Source: a virus. Taken from it: a DNA stretch of 28,436 nucleotides. The stretch is taken from the IMG/VR virus record IMGVR_UViG_3300009159_000237, positions 1-28,436 of that record; one strand, 5' to 3'. Under the pieces are notes generated by a model that worked only from the letters and a program-made list of their open reading frames with translations, did no database searches and was not told the origin of the DNA. Positions 1-8,241 of the stretch are shown piece by piece (within the stretch, counting starts at the first letter, position 1; every line of letters starts with the position of its first letter). Both the position numbers and the translations under genes were made by a program.

Positions 1-549
1 AATTGTTCCATCTGCAATCATTGTGCTTGTAACAGTTCCAGTATCTCCAATAGTTACAAAGTTAGAGTCTGAAAGTGCAGCATTAAATTCTGCAGTAGTT
101 CCAGTTACTGTGTTTGTTGCTAGCGATATTGACTTGTTTGAAAATGTGTTTGTTGAAGATGCACTAACTGTAATATCTGAAGTAAGTGCTACTGTACCAG
201 TTGCATCTGGAAGTGTAATTGTACGATCTGCTGTAGGGTCTACGACTGTAATCGTAGTTTCAAAAGCATCCGCAGTTGCACCCTCAAAAGTAATTTCTGT
301 TTGGAAAACACCGACGGCTGCTGGATCTGCCCACTGAACTCCATATGTAGCACCTGATGCTGCTGTAAGAACTTGACCATTTGTGCCAACGCCTAAACGA
401 GCTACTGCATCATCTGCACTACCTACAATTAAGTCACCCTTGGCGTCAACGACGCCTGCCGTTACTACATTTTTTCCGTTTACGGTAGCTGTTGATCCTT
501 CAACAACTAATCCATTTTTAACTCTAAAATTCTTATCCACTGTTGCCAT
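1..549 (-). CDS. Phage fibre-like structural protein (C-terminus outside window)
   Basis: Open from an ATG at 547-549 (preceded on the minus strand by AAAGGAGC) to the window edge with no stop, so 183 N-terminal residues are visible. The protein is rich in Thr, Val, Ala, Gly and Asn, with repeat-like patches such as TLPDATGTVALTSD, which are common in phage tail-fibre and baseplate-appendage proteins. It is the most downstream visible member of a minus-strand structural operon. Fibre assignment rests on composition and context; no receptor-binding or chaperone domain is visible. Confidence 0.8.
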   Translation of the reverse strand, partial: MATVDKNFRVKNGLVVEGSTATVNGKNVVTAGVVDAKGDLIVGSADDAVARLGVGTNGQVLTAASGATYGVQWADPAAVGVFQTEITFEGATADAFETTITVVDPTADRTITLPDATGTVALTSDITVSASSTNTFSNKSISLATNTVTGTTAEFNAALSDSNFVTIGDTGTVTSTMIADGTI

Positions 550-567
550 TTGTTGCTCCTTTTACTG

Positions 568-1119
568 CTATATTTTTAATGCCGTTCTGTAATACCTTGC
601 TGTTACTGCAGTAGAAACTGGAGTTACACATAAACCTATTATACCGCTATTCTTTTCAAATGTAACTGTAGCCAAAGAATCATTTGTGTTTGATATGATA
701 TTGGATTCTGAAATGTTTATGTCGGAACCTGCTTGCAATACTGAGATGTCTGAAGAATAGTAATATGGTCCTCTTGAAATCTGTAGAACATATTTAACTG
801 TTCTGTAAACTGTAGAATCAAATGAGTCTACCGTTGTTTTGTTTTCAATTCCTGCTATAGTTAGATTGTTATTGCCTTCTAGTCCAAATATGGTTTCCGT
901 AGCAGTAGTCAAATCTCCTATGTTGGAAACTTGTCCTTCTAGAGTTGATATTTTGTAATCTAAAGAGTTAATGTTGGCAGAGCCGTTAACTCCTATCTTT
1001 ACTTGCAGAGCTTCTATAGCATCATTAGCATTAGAATGCTGTTGAGCATGACCAGTTAACTCATCCGTAGAATTAGGATTAGTTAAGTTATCAAGGCTTG
1101 TTGGAAAATTTGTTGTCAT
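568..1119 (-). CDS. Phage structural protein, fibre/appendage-like
   Basis: 183 aa. The N-terminal stretch about residues 5-45 (FPTSLDNL, then ELTGHAQQHSNANDAIEALQ) is a pattern I associate with phage tail and head appendage proteins, where it precedes a trimerising coiled coil; here a short heptad-like segment follows at about 47-65. The C-terminal half is polar and beta-like. The start follows a weak AGAGGT site. It lies 18 bp upstream of the next fibre gene and is probably co-transcribed. Exact virion role unknown. Confidence 0.8.
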   Translation of the reverse strand: MTTNFPTSLDNLTNPNSTDELTGHAQQHSNANDAIEALQVKIGVNGSANINSLDYKISTLEGQVSNIGDLTTATETIFGLEGNNNLTIAGIENKTTVDSFDSTVYRTVKYVLQISRGPYYYSSDISVLQAGSDINISESNIISNTNDSLATVTFEKNSGIIGLCVTPVSTAVTARYYRTALKI

Positions 1120-1171
1120 TTTTACCTCTAAGGTACTGCTTGCTTACATCTCTAATTATACTGTATTATTT

Positions 1172-1537
1172 TTATAATGTTCCGCCATCAAACAAATCTA
1201 AGTCTTGCGATAAAGGATTTGTTAGGGTATCTGATGGAACTCCTCCATCCATTCCTATGATAATTGGAAGTGGAGTAGATGGTGTATTATTTGTTGAATT
1301 AATGTCTTGGAATGTTACTGGATTTTCTATATCAATACTATGGACATTCCCATCATAAGTATGAGTGTGCATATAAAATGGAGTTGGATCTGTATTAGAT
1401 GATATTGTTACCCAGGTAGTTCCGTTATGAATTTTTAAGGCTTTATCTGTTGTATTAAAAAACACATCGCCTAACAACCCCGAAGGGTCGGTAGCAAGTG
1501 TAGTTAAGTTAAGTAAAGACTTAAATTTTCTTGACAT
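1172..1537 (-). CDS. Small phage structural protein, fibre family
   Basis: 121 aa. The N-terminus (SRKFKSLLNLTTLATDPSG, then GDVFFNTTDKALKIHNGTTW) matches the opening of the 427-aa protein just upstream (GQLYYNNVSNVLFFYNGTEW), so the two share the G-x-x-x-(Y/F)-(Y/F)-N-T/N plus (F/H)-NGT-x-W module typical of phage tail fibre N-termini. It probably binds the baseplate or neighbouring fibre subunits (inference). Its start lies immediately after the upstream gene stop, implying translational coupling. Confidence 0.8.
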   Translation of the reverse strand: MSRKFKSLLNLTTLATDPSGLLGDVFFNTTDKALKIHNGTTWVTISSNTDPTPFYMHTHTYDGNVHSIDIENPVTFQDINSTNNTPSTPLPIIIGMDGGVPSDTLTNPLSQDLDLFDGGTL

Positions 1538-1538
1538 T

Positions 1539-2822
1539 TTATCCTACAATAACAACTCTATATTCACCAGAAGACGGAGCTACGGCAAATTTAATTGTAA
1601 CTACTGAATCTGATGTGTGTTGAACATCTGCTTCTATTTGATTGTAGTCTGCGTTAGTTTCAAACACCTGTACTGTAACATCTTTGGTTGCTAGATTGTG
1701 GGTTACTGTATAAGTTGTAGCTGTTCCGTCACCAATTGTTGTTGCGTATTTTCTAGCAATATTATGGTAACTTCCACCAACTTGACCAATCTGCCAAACA
1801 TCAGATGTCTCATTCCAAAGAATTTCAGCATCAGCTGAAGTGCCACGCTCTACAAGAATGCCAGCATCAGCTGTTGGAGCTCCTGTTGCATTGCTATTTA
1901 GCTTAACCTTATTGTCTTCAATATTAATTTGTGTTGTATTTACAGAGTTTACTGTTCCTATTACATTAAGGTTTCCACCTACCTGTAAATTACCAGTAAT
2001 TTCAACATTGTCTGGGAGGCCAATTGTAACTGCTGAATTTTCTGAGCCAGAACCTGAAACTTCAATTTCATTTGCTGTGCCAGCAATTGTTGCAACATAA
2101 TTACCAGTTGTATCTGTACCAAGAGCTACTGAGTTTGGCTGAATTGTAGTTGATATTGTTACATCGCCTAAATTGGTCATTGTTGCAGATCCGCTTACAT
2201 CTCCTGAAAGTGTAATTACTGGATCTTTATTAAGAGATACGGCTCCTGCTGTAACTGTAAAATCTGTTGCGTTAAATGAGGCAACACCCTTATTGCTAGA
2301 TGTTGCATCTTCTGCAGATACAGTAATTGTATTATTTGTTACTGCTACATCAATTCCTTCTCCGCCAGATACTGTAAGTGTATCTGTAAGTAGATCAACT
2401 GTGTCTGTTCCTGTATCTCCAGCAATTGAAAGATTTGTTGCTACGCTTACGGTTCCTGCAGCAGTTAAACGACCTTGAGCGTCTACTGTAAATGTAGGAA
2501 TTGCTGTTGTTGAACCATACGAGCCTGCTGTTACGGCAGTATCGTTTAATCTTATAGTGTGACTTCCAGATGGATCATTATATGTTGCTGTTAATCCAGT
2601 TCCTGCTACTACTGTTGAACCAATAACGTCTTGAATAACTTCTGTAGATCCAGATGCTGGAGTCCACTCTGTTCCGTTATAGAAAAACAGAACATTTGAA
2701 ACATTGTTATAGTAAAGTTGACCAGTGACTGGACTTGATGGTGCTGAAGCTAAATTTTGAATTCTTGCATTTAGCAACTCATTTTTATTAAGGTCTAAAC
2801 TGACCGCATACTTTCTTGCCAT
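1539..2822 (-). CDS. Phage tail fibre-like protein
   Basis: 427 aa. The N-terminal attachment-like module (about residues 30-58) contains TGQLYYNNVSNVLFFYNGTEW. A long Thr/Val/Ser/Gly-rich region follows with repeated beta-rich units (IAGDTGTD, LTVSGGEGI, NLQVGGNLNVIGTV), including the left-handed-helix-like NLQVGGNLNV type seen in trimeric fibres. The C-terminal approx 70 residues (YTVTHNLATKDVTVQVFE) look like the small beta domain found at the tips of phage minor tail proteins. Start has GGAGAA in the leader. A receptor-binding role is inferred. Confidence 0.85.
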   Translation of the reverse strand: MARKYAVSLDLNKNELLNARIQNLASAPSSPVTGQLYYNNVSNVLFFYNGTEWTPASGSTEVIQDVIGSTVVAGTGLTATYNDPSGSHTIRLNDTAVTAGSYGSTTAIPTFTVDAQGRLTAAGTVSVATNLSIAGDTGTDTVDLLTDTLTVSGGEGIDVAVTNNTITVSAEDATSSNKGVASFNATDFTVTAGAVSLNKDPVITLSGDVSGSATMTNLGDVTISTTIQPNSVALGTDTTGNYVATIAGTANEIEVSGSGSENSAVTIGLPDNVEITGNLQVGGNLNVIGTVNSVNTTQINIEDNKVKLNSNATGAPTADAGILVERGTSADAEILWNETSDVWQIGQVGGSYHNIARKYATTIGDGTATTYTVTHNLATKDVTVQVFETNADYNQIEADVQHTSDSVVTIKFAVAPSSGEYRVVIVG

Positions 2823-2837
2823 TTTTTCTTCTCCTTT

Positions 2838-3296
2838 TTAAGACAGATGTGCTGTCCCTGAAAATGGTTGAGCCATTGTCAGTGTAATTTGATTTGTGTT
2901 ATTATAATCTATACCAGTTTCTAGTATATCTCCTGCGCTTGTTTTTACTGTTACGTTAGGGTAAAAACCAAGGTTATGCAATATTACAACACTATATACA
3001 ATTGGTGCAATATCTGTCTTAGTTATTTGTGCTAGTTCCCAAGAATACCTAAATGCGTAATCTGCTCCTGCTGCCGATAATCCTATAATTGTAGCGCCTG
3101 TCCAATTTAAATCATTAAGTTTTGGACCGTAGAATTCATGAGTTGTGTTATTAACATAAAAATCTCCAGTAAGGCCAAGGTTACTTGACGGAACACCAGA
3201 TCCGTTTAAAATGGTTTTACCTCTTGGTCCTTGTGGACCAGGAGATGAAACTGTTACTTCATTTAATGTTTGTCTAACTACTACGGATTCAGCCAT
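2838..3296 (-). CDS. Collagen-motif phage structural protein
   Basis: 152 aa. Residues about 18-27 carry a short collagen-like GPQGPRG tract, followed by GDFYVNNTTHEFYGPK, the same G-x-F/Y-Y-x-N module as the adjacent fibre genes. The C-terminus (VVILHNLGFYPNVTVKTSAGD) resembles the HNLG-x-x-P-x-V-x-V tip domain also present in the 427-aa neighbour. Its ATG overlaps the previous stop by one base (TAATG), indicating coupled translation. Confidence 0.8.
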   Translation of the reverse strand: MAESVVVRQTLNEVTVSSPGPQGPRGKTILNGSGVPSSNLGLTGDFYVNNTTHEFYGPKLNDLNWTGATIIGLSAAGADYAFRYSWELAQITKTDIAPIVYSVVILHNLGFYPNVTVKTSAGDILETGIDYNNTNQITLTMAQPFSGTAHLS

Positions 3297-3643
3297 TATA
3301 TAGTTACCGATCTACTGAGAGTCATAAAACCCTCTAGGAGTTTTATTTTGTTCCCGTTAGAATCGATAACCATAATGTCATATGAAGATTTTGGATAAAA
3401 GAGTTTGTTTGTTTGAGTTGGAGTAAGAGTTACAGTTAATTTTCCAAGTGGTCCATTTATTACAATACCCCCGCTTGGAGATGTTAAAGTTACTGCTAAC
3501 TTACTTCCACCTTTTGTATCACGTATCTGCATTTTTGCGGATGCGCCAGTAAGATCAATTGCGTTGTTACTTGAATCTTTATATTCTGCTATAAAGGTAA
3601 AAGTTGCGTTTTGATCTACTTCAAAGTTCTTTTGTCCTGCCAT
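3296..3643 (-). CDS. Baseplate/tail structural protein, Ig-like beta sandwich
   Basis: 115 aa. The pattern (QNATFTFIAEYKDSSNNAIDLTGASAKMQIRDTKGG, then SYDIMVIDSNGNKIKLLEGFMTLSRSVT) is typical of small phage proteins related to the N-terminal domain of baseplate upper proteins: an Ig-like fold with conserved DLTG and a terminal LLEG-x-x-x-L-x-x-x-VT strand. First gene of the fibre operon after a hairpin at 3666-3699; AGGAGA lies upstream. Family recognised by pattern only. Confidence 0.8.
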   Translation of the reverse strand: MAGQKNFEVDQNATFTFIAEYKDSSNNAIDLTGASAKMQIRDTKGGSKLAVTLTSPSGGIVINGPLGKLTVTLTPTQTNKLFYPKSSYDIMVIDSNGNKIKLLEGFMTLSRSVTI

Positions 3644-3665
3644 TTGCCATAGTCTCCTAAATAGG

Positions 3666-3699
3666 AATACTCCTGTACTAATTTTAGCACAGGAGTATT
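3666..3699 (-). terminator. Hairpin between holin candidate and structural operon
   Basis: Perfect 11-bp inverted repeat AATACTCCTGT (3666-3676) and ACAGGAGTATT (3689-3699) with a 12-nt loop. It sits in the 74-bp gap between two minus-strand genes. The downstream flank is only weakly T-rich, so it could be a terminator, an attenuator or an mRNA-stabilising stem. Confidence 0.6.
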
Positions 3700-3717
3700 T
3701 CTAATCTAAGACAGGAT

Positions 3718-3954
3718 TTATTTCTTCTTAAAACCAAATTCTTGGTTTGAAGGGCTAAGAGCTTTTAAGATAACTGGAGCAACAGCTGCTACTCCACCCA
3801 GTAAAAGGTCTCTTGGATTCGTATTCCCAGTCATGTATAGAGCAATTGCTGCAGAAAGAAATGCACGAGCATAAGTTCCTAGAGCTGCTAAGATTTGTTC
3901 TGTCATTGTTACCTTACCATCCTTGTTTAAATCGGCTTTTTCAAATTTAGCCAT
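3718..3954 (-). CDS. Small membrane protein with EF-hand-like loop, holin candidate
   Basis: 78 aa if started at the ATG at 3952-3954, which has AGAGGAG 9 nt upstream; a longer 95-aa reading from 4005 lacks such a site. Residues about 7-17 form an EF-hand/dockerin-like loop (DLNKDGKVT: D-x-N-x-D-G-x-x-T). Two hydrophobic segments follow (AFLSAAIALYMTG and LLLGGVAAVAPVIL), ending in a basic tail FKKK. Size, two membrane spans and the basic tail fit a holin, but the neighbour is ribonucleotide reductase rather than the endolysin, so the function is inferred. Confidence 0.7.
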   Translation of the reverse strand: MAKFEKADLNKDGKVTMTEQILAALGTYARAFLSAAIALYMTGNTNPRDLLLGGVAAVAPVILKALSPSNQEFGFKKK

Positions 3955-4020
3955 TTTAATCATCTCCTCTTGGGCGGGTGCCCAGGAATTTTGGGAATCT
4001 CCCAATACTATATTCTACCA

Positions 4021-5955
4021 CTAACCAGATATATCTACAATCTCACAATTGCCATCTGAGCTACACGCTAAAGTTTGAGTTCCAGAAGTTCCATCCTCTG
4101 TTTCGTAAAAAGACAAATCTTCCCAACGAATAGTCTTTGGCATACGAGATAACAAATCGTTATACTCCTGTTCTGTAGTTTCTTGATATGGCGCTTGTTT
4201 ATATGTGTGATCTGAATGAGGTAAGAACGAAATTCCTGATACCTCATCAAAATGCTTATATACCCAAGCTCCCACTTCCATCCACTCATCTTCTTTTACA
4301 GAAACTGTAATTGATGGCTTATGTTCACACCAAGCACGTTGATAAACCAACCAAGTATTAAGATGTTCAATAGCGGTTAAATCATTTCTAAGAATTGCAC
4401 CTTCTGGAGCTTTTACTGGAAATGAAAATACATAAGTATCGTTTGGTTTCATTACATCATCTTCTACAGGAATTCCAACTTCTTTTAAGAAAGTTGAAAT
4501 TGGATCTTTTTTATCTCCACGTACCGTGCGAGTATAATATTGTGAATGCCATGGATGCATTCCTGAGCTAACCCCGACCAATTGAGATACTGTGCCTGAT
4601 GGCTTAACGCATGTTACTGCGGCTGAAGCGGGAATCCCAATTTTCCCTGCTTCTGCAATATTTGTATTTACTGCTTTTTCTCTTAAATCAGATAAAACTT
4701 TTTCTAGTTTATCAAGACCTTCTTTTCCAGAAAAAAACTTGTGTCCAAATTGTCCTGTTAAAGAAACTCCTAGCAGACGTTCTTCTTCTGTATTATCTTT
4801 CCAAATTTTACGAAGATATTTAAAATCAGTTAATGTTGCTTGCCATGTTCCAAGAATAGTTGCAAGTCTGACCTTATCTTCAACATCTTTAATTGTATCT
4901 TTTTCACGTAATACGACTTCTGAAAGATTACAAAACTGATAGGGACGTAAAATAATTTCTGAGCACGGATTTGTTCCATAATGTATTTCTGAGCTTCTGC
5001 GACCATACTTTGCAGCTTGTGCTTGCGCTGCTGCCACATTATAGATTCCACGCTCACCCGATTTTGAGTCATAAAGAGATTTCCATTCTGCAATAAATTG
5101 CTCCATGTCTGGCTTACGAGAATAAGCAACAGAATTATTAGAAAGTGCACGTTGAGCATTATGTTCCCACCAATTACCTGATTTGGCTTGAGCCATTTCA
5201 ATATCGTTAATATTTGAAAGAGAAATCATAGCTGATCTACGAACTCCGCCAACAACTACAATTTCTCCAATCTTGCACATGATATCATGAGCTTCAATTG
5301 GTTTTAATTGACGACCAACCGCAGATTTAAACTTTGCAATTGTAAAATCAAAAAGATTTACTAATGGCTGTGGACCAGATGAACGACCACCCATTGTTTT
5401 GAGACGAGCACCTGATGGGCGTAATTTACTTACATCAATTGCTGGAATTTGTCCTGACCAGAGAAGAGCCAAAAGTTCACGATAAGCTTTTGCCCAACCG
5501 TTCTTTGAATCTTCCACCATAATAACTGTATTAGATTTTTCTAGTGTATCTGGGACGGCAGGAAGCTTATTAACATATTTATATTCAACAGAAAATCCAA
5601 CTCCTGTCCCGCACATAAGAATATACATTGTTTCATCAAATGATCTTGGAGAATCTACTGGAACAAAAGAGCAATTATACCCTGCCACATGATCTCTATC
5701 TAATGCTGCTCCAGCAGTCATGACTGATCTCATTGATGGCATAACATTACGATTAAAGACTGCAGATTTAATTTCTTCAACAATTTTTTTATCAGGGATA
5801 TAAGAATGTTCTTTTTCTAGATGACCAAGCATAAAAGTAAAGTATCTATCTACTGTTTCTCCCCAGGTTTCACGACGATTTTCTTCTGGCATCCATCTTG
5901 CATATCTAGACAACGCAATAAAATTTTCATAAGGGTTTTCAATAGTTCTTGACAT
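4021..5955 (-). CDS. nrdJ: Adenosylcobalamin-dependent ribonucleotide reductase (class II, monomeric)
   Basis: 644 aa. Reduces ribonucleotides to deoxyribonucleotides for phage DNA synthesis using coenzyme B12. GTGVGFSVEY (about 116-125) and the active site NPCSEIILRPYQFCNLSEV are characteristic of the monomeric Lactobacillus leichmannii-type enzyme. Expected residues are visible: thiyl-radical Cys331, Glu333 and Asn329, the redox pair Cys95 (AGYNCSF) and Cys342, and a C-terminal reducing pair Cys631/Cys637 (ACSSDGNCEI). It is shorter than the approx 739-aa lactobacillar enzyme. Being class II it needs no oxygen and no NrdB partner but depends on host cobalamin. The start follows a weak AGGT site. 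No cobalamin riboswitch was seen in its leader. Confidence 0.93.
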   Translation of the reverse strand: MSRTIENPYENFIALSRYARWMPEENRRETWGETVDRYFTFMLGHLEKEHSYIPDKKIVEEIKSAVFNRNVMPSMRSVMTAGAALDRDHVAGYNCSFVPVDSPRSFDETMYILMCGTGVGFSVEYKYVNKLPAVPDTLEKSNTVIMVEDSKNGWAKAYRELLALLWSGQIPAIDVSKLRPSGARLKTMGGRSSGPQPLVNLFDFTIAKFKSAVGRQLKPIEAHDIMCKIGEIVVVGGVRRSAMISLSNINDIEMAQAKSGNWWEHNAQRALSNNSVAYSRKPDMEQFIAEWKSLYDSKSGERGIYNVAAAQAQAAKYGRRSSEIHYGTNPCSEIILRPYQFCNLSEVVLREKDTIKDVEDKVRLATILGTWQATLTDFKYLRKIWKDNTEEERLLGVSLTGQFGHKFFSGKEGLDKLEKVLSDLREKAVNTNIAEAGKIGIPASAAVTCVKPSGTVSQLVGVSSGMHPWHSQYYTRTVRGDKKDPISTFLKEVGIPVEDDVMKPNDTYVFSFPVKAPEGAILRNDLTAIEHLNTWLVYQRAWCEHKPSITVSVKEDEWMEVGAWVYKHFDEVSGISFLPHSDHTYKQAPYQETTEQEYNDLLSRMPKTIRWEDLSFYETEDGTSGTQTLACSSDGNCEIVDISG

Positions 5956-6036
5956 AATATACCTGTTTCTCCGCCTTGCGGTTGTTTAATTTTTGAGTGA
6001 AATCCTAGTGTATCAAACTTTATTTAAATGGGGAAG

Positions 6037-7029
6037 TCACTTTGAGAATTTTTTAAAAATATGACTAAAAGATTTATTAGTCAACTGATCCCAATTGTAA
6101 TCGTTGTGTATTTTAGTTGACTGGGCGTAATAATAACCAGAATATGCTTTAAAATTATTTGCAACCTCAACCATTTGTTTAGACAAATCAAAAATGTCTG
6201 GCTCAAAAATTTTTCCTTCATGTGGGAAAGGCCAAGGTGAATCTACAAGTGTTGATTTAATTTTTAGTGGACCAAGATAATTCTCGTAATGTGCCCAACC
6301 ACTAGTACAAATTGTTGGCATGCCAGTTGCTAAAGCTTGAAGCGGAATAAAACCAAATCCTTCTCCGTAGCTTGGATAAACTAAAACATCGTGATCATGA
6401 TAAAGTTTAACTAATTGATTTTCATCAATATCATCTGTTATCATCTTAATATTGCTATACATATGATGGGGTAAACCAATAATGTTTCTATCTATATAGT
6501 TATCATATATTCTAGTAGTATTACTGTTATGTGCTTTAATAGTTAAAGAATAACGAGGATCATTTCCAAATAAAGATACAAATGCATCTACTACCATCTG
6601 TCCCGCTTTTCTTGGGGCGGGTTCTCCAATATGTAAAAATTTTATAATATCAGATTCTTGACGTTTCTTAGGTTTCCACACAGGATCTATGCCATGAGGA
6701 TAAACTTTAACATCTTTAAATCCATTATCTTCAAATACATTTGCACACCAATCTGAAGTTGTCCATATTTCATCACAAGCATCTAAATATGGAGTCCAAG
6801 TCTTTGGTATAGATGTAGACTCCCATGGAGTATAAGCAATTTGATATTGATTTCTATGTAATTTATAAAATAAGGGTTGAGAAAAATTTAATTGAACTGA
6901 AGCTTTAGACATCTGAAAAGGAACAACATGTCCTAAATTAGTTAGTGATTTAACTATTTTTTCCGCAGCGTGACCGTATCCATTGTTGGATCTAAGGTTC
7001 ACCATAGGTGTAGAAAATGATATTTCCAT
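6037..7029 (-). CDS. GT-B glycosyltransferase, group 1 (GT4-like)
   Basis: 330 aa. The C-terminal half has the GT4 signature YPSYGEGFGFIPLQALATGMPTI (EGFG near residue 223; Glu normally contacts the nucleotide-sugar donor), a GxxxxRKG-like stretch (HIGEPAPRKAGQ) and the HDHDVLVYPS strand. The N-terminal acceptor domain has GYGHAAEKIVKSL, the glycine-rich loop of the family. Likely transfers a sugar to phage DNA, a virion protein or host envelope (substrate unknown). GGAAAG lies 6 nt before the ATG. Transcribed divergently from the lysozyme-like gene. Confidence 0.9.
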   Translation of the reverse strand: MEISFSTPMVNLRSNNGYGHAAEKIVKSLTNLGHVVPFQMSKASVQLNFSQPLFYKLHRNQYQIAYTPWESTSIPKTWTPYLDACDEIWTTSDWCANVFEDNGFKDVKVYPHGIDPVWKPKKRQESDIIKFLHIGEPAPRKAGQMVVDAFVSLFGNDPRYSLTIKAHNSNTTRIYDNYIDRNIIGLPHHMYSNIKMITDDIDENQLVKLYHDHDVLVYPSYGEGFGFIPLQALATGMPTICTSGWAHYENYLGPLKIKSTLVDSPWPFPHEGKIFEPDIFDLSKQMVEVANNFKAYSGYYYAQSTKIHNDYNWDQLTNKSFSHIFKKFSK

Positions 7030-7051
7030 GATTTCTTTCCAGTTGACTGAC

Positions 7052-7081
7052 TTGACAGTAACTTACGGCCAATGTTATGAT
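7052..7081 (+). promoter_or_regulatory. Promoter of lysozyme-like gene
   Basis: TTGACA (7052-7057), 18-bp spacer, TATGAT (7076-7081), followed by AAAGGAGG at 7099-7106. A TATAAT on the opposite strand (7080-7085) may serve the divergent glycosyltransferase. Confidence 0.6.
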
Positions 7082-7114
7082 TATAGTTCGTTATCTCTAA
7101 AGGAGGAAATGCCA

Positions 7115-7657
7115 ATGGAGAATATAAAACAAAGTCTTAGTGACTTGGTACATAGTGCCACTGCAATAGTAATGATAACATTATTTCTATTTTCAGTAAA
7201 CCCCACTACGGCTGAAAAAGCAAAGGCTTCGATGAAAACTGAAGTCCAATTAAAGCAAGAAAAGTTGCACAAACTAAGTACAAAGAAGTACACGGAATGG
7301 CAACAACTTGCAGACAAAGATTTGATATTCATTTTAGAGTCTGTAGGTTTTCAAGGTCTGAGTCTTAAGAAAGCTTGGGCTATAGCAAAAAGGGAGTCTA
7401 ATGGACGACCACTTGCATATAACGGAGATAGGAAGACTGGAGATAGTTCCTACGGAATTTTTCAGATCAATATGTTAGGGCAACTTGGCATAGATAGAAA
7501 AGAAAAATTTGATCTAGTATCGAACAAACAACTGTTCAACCCAGTAACAAACGCAGAGATAACGTACTATATGACCAAAGGCGGAACTAATTGGTCAGCT
7601 TGGAAGGGTATAACCCCAAGAGCACAGAAATGGTTAGAGCAATTCCCTAATGAGTAA
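7115..7657 (+). CDS. Lysozyme-like / lytic transglycosylase with N-terminal membrane anchor
   Basis: 180 aa from the ATG at 7115, chosen because AAAGGAGG ends 8 nt before it; an ATG at 7109 is too close. Residues about 13-30 are hydrophobic (signal anchor or signal peptide). The C-terminal domain (about 80-180) is SLT/lysozyme-like: AWAIAKRESNGRPLAYN gives catalytic Glu94, then SSYGIFQIN (112-119), YMTKGG and WSAW. It would cleave peptidoglycan glycan strands, either as a SAR-type endolysin or during exit. First gene of a short plus-strand unit. Confidence 0.85.
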   Translation: MENIKQSLSDLVHSATAIVMITLFLFSVNPTTAEKAKASMKTEVQLKQEKLHKLSTKKYTEWQQLADKDLIFILESVGFQGLSLKKAWAIAKRESNGRPLAYNGDRKTGDSSYGIFQINMLGQLGIDRKEKFDLVSNKQLFNPVTNAEITYYMTKGGTNWSAWKGITPRAQKWLEQFPNE

Positions 7658-7666
7658 AGAGGAATA

Positions 7667-7888
7667 ATGCAAAAGATACAATACGTATCAAAATATGTAG
7701 CCCTTTCAGAAGAGGGTCTTGTTCCAAGGTTAGAATGCCCCATGGATCAAGGCTCTCTTCTACCCAACCAGGATGTGGAAGATAATATATTTTTGTATTG
7801 CCTATCGTGTGATTTTAATAAAACGGTAGGATTTAAGTATTATGATCAATTAGTTAAACATGTAAAAGAGGTAGAAAATGGATCATGA
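7667..7888 (+). CDS. Small zinc-ribbon-like protein
   Basis: 73 aa, function unknown. Has a Cys at CPMDQG and a CLSC pair about 25 residues later (LECPMD ... LYCLSCDFNK), suggesting a partial zinc ribbon. Start follows AAAGAGGAATA; 9 bp after the lysozyme-like gene, so probably co-transcribed. Confidence 0.8.
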   Translation: MQKIQYVSKYVALSEEGLVPRLECPMDQGSLLPNQDVEDNIFLYCLSCDFNKTVGFKYYDQLVKHVKEVENGS

Positions 7889-8021
7889 GTGTGCTTGTGG
7901 TAATTGCAACTGTAAATCATTTGTAGACACCCAAATGAATGAATCAGTATTGATTAATGTAACAGATAACATGGGTCGAGTAATTTTTTGGGAAGATATA
8001 GGTAGACCAATTGGAGAATGA
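7878..8021 (+). CDS. Cys-rich micro-protein
   Basis: 47 aa, unrecognised. Cysteines cluster at the N-terminus (MDHECACGNCNCKSF), a plausible metal-binding knot, followed by a short beta-like tail (VLINVTDNMGRVIFWEDIGRP). The start overlaps the previous gene by 11 bp, with AAAGAGGTAG 4-6 nt upstream, supporting coupled translation. Confidence 0.7.
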   Translation: MDHECACGNCNCKSFVDTQMNESVLINVTDNMGRVIFWEDIGRPIGE

Positions 8022-8211
8022 AACAACTAATCTAGAAGATAACCTACCAATGGTCAACTATATTATGCTTCACAGAATATATGATATGTTAGCATTAATA
8101 GCAAATCATTTGGCAGATCCAGAAGAAGTGGCTAAAATGGTTAGCTATCATGAACAAGGGTTCCTTCTTGGTCCAGTCCCGTCTTATTCTCCTTCAGAAG
8201 AAAATGCTTGA
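8011..8211 (+). CDS. Small acidic protein, TTG start likely
   Basis: 66 aa from TTG at 8011, overlapping the preceding gene by 11 bp; the first ATG in frame (8050) would give 53 aa with no better ribosome site. Contains an amphipathic helix (MLHRIYDMLALIANHLADPEEVAKMV). Start uncertain, function unknown. Ends beside the promoter of the putative small RNA. Confidence 0.65.
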   Translation: MENETTNLEDNLPMVNYIMLHRIYDMLALIANHLADPEEVAKMVSYHEQGFLLGPVPSYSPSEENA

Positions 8212-8236
8212 CATTGAATAACAGATAATCTACAAT
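8208..8236 (+). promoter_or_regulatory. Strong sigma70-type promoter for small RNA
   Basis: TTGACA (8208-8213), 17-bp spacer, TACAAT (8231-8236). Start of transcription is expected near 8242-8243, exactly where the first stem of the downstream RNA begins. No ORF follows before the terminator. Confidence 0.75.
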
Positions 8237-8241
8237 AAATT

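Noticed and set aside
383-2478. Plus-strand ORFs opposite the fibre genes
   Set aside because: Low-complexity Ser/Val/Pro-rich products typical of antisense readings of Thr/Val-rich coding DNA; no ribosome sites.
5956-6036. Cobalamin riboswitch upstream of the ribonucleotide reductase
   Set aside because: The leader is only about 80 nt and lacks the B12 box and multi-helix core; only a small CCGC/GCGG stem is visible.
6983-7114. Longer reading of the lysozyme-like gene from 6983
   Set aside because: It would run through the divergent glycosyltransferase start and the gene's own promoter; AAAGGAGG supports the ATG at 7115.
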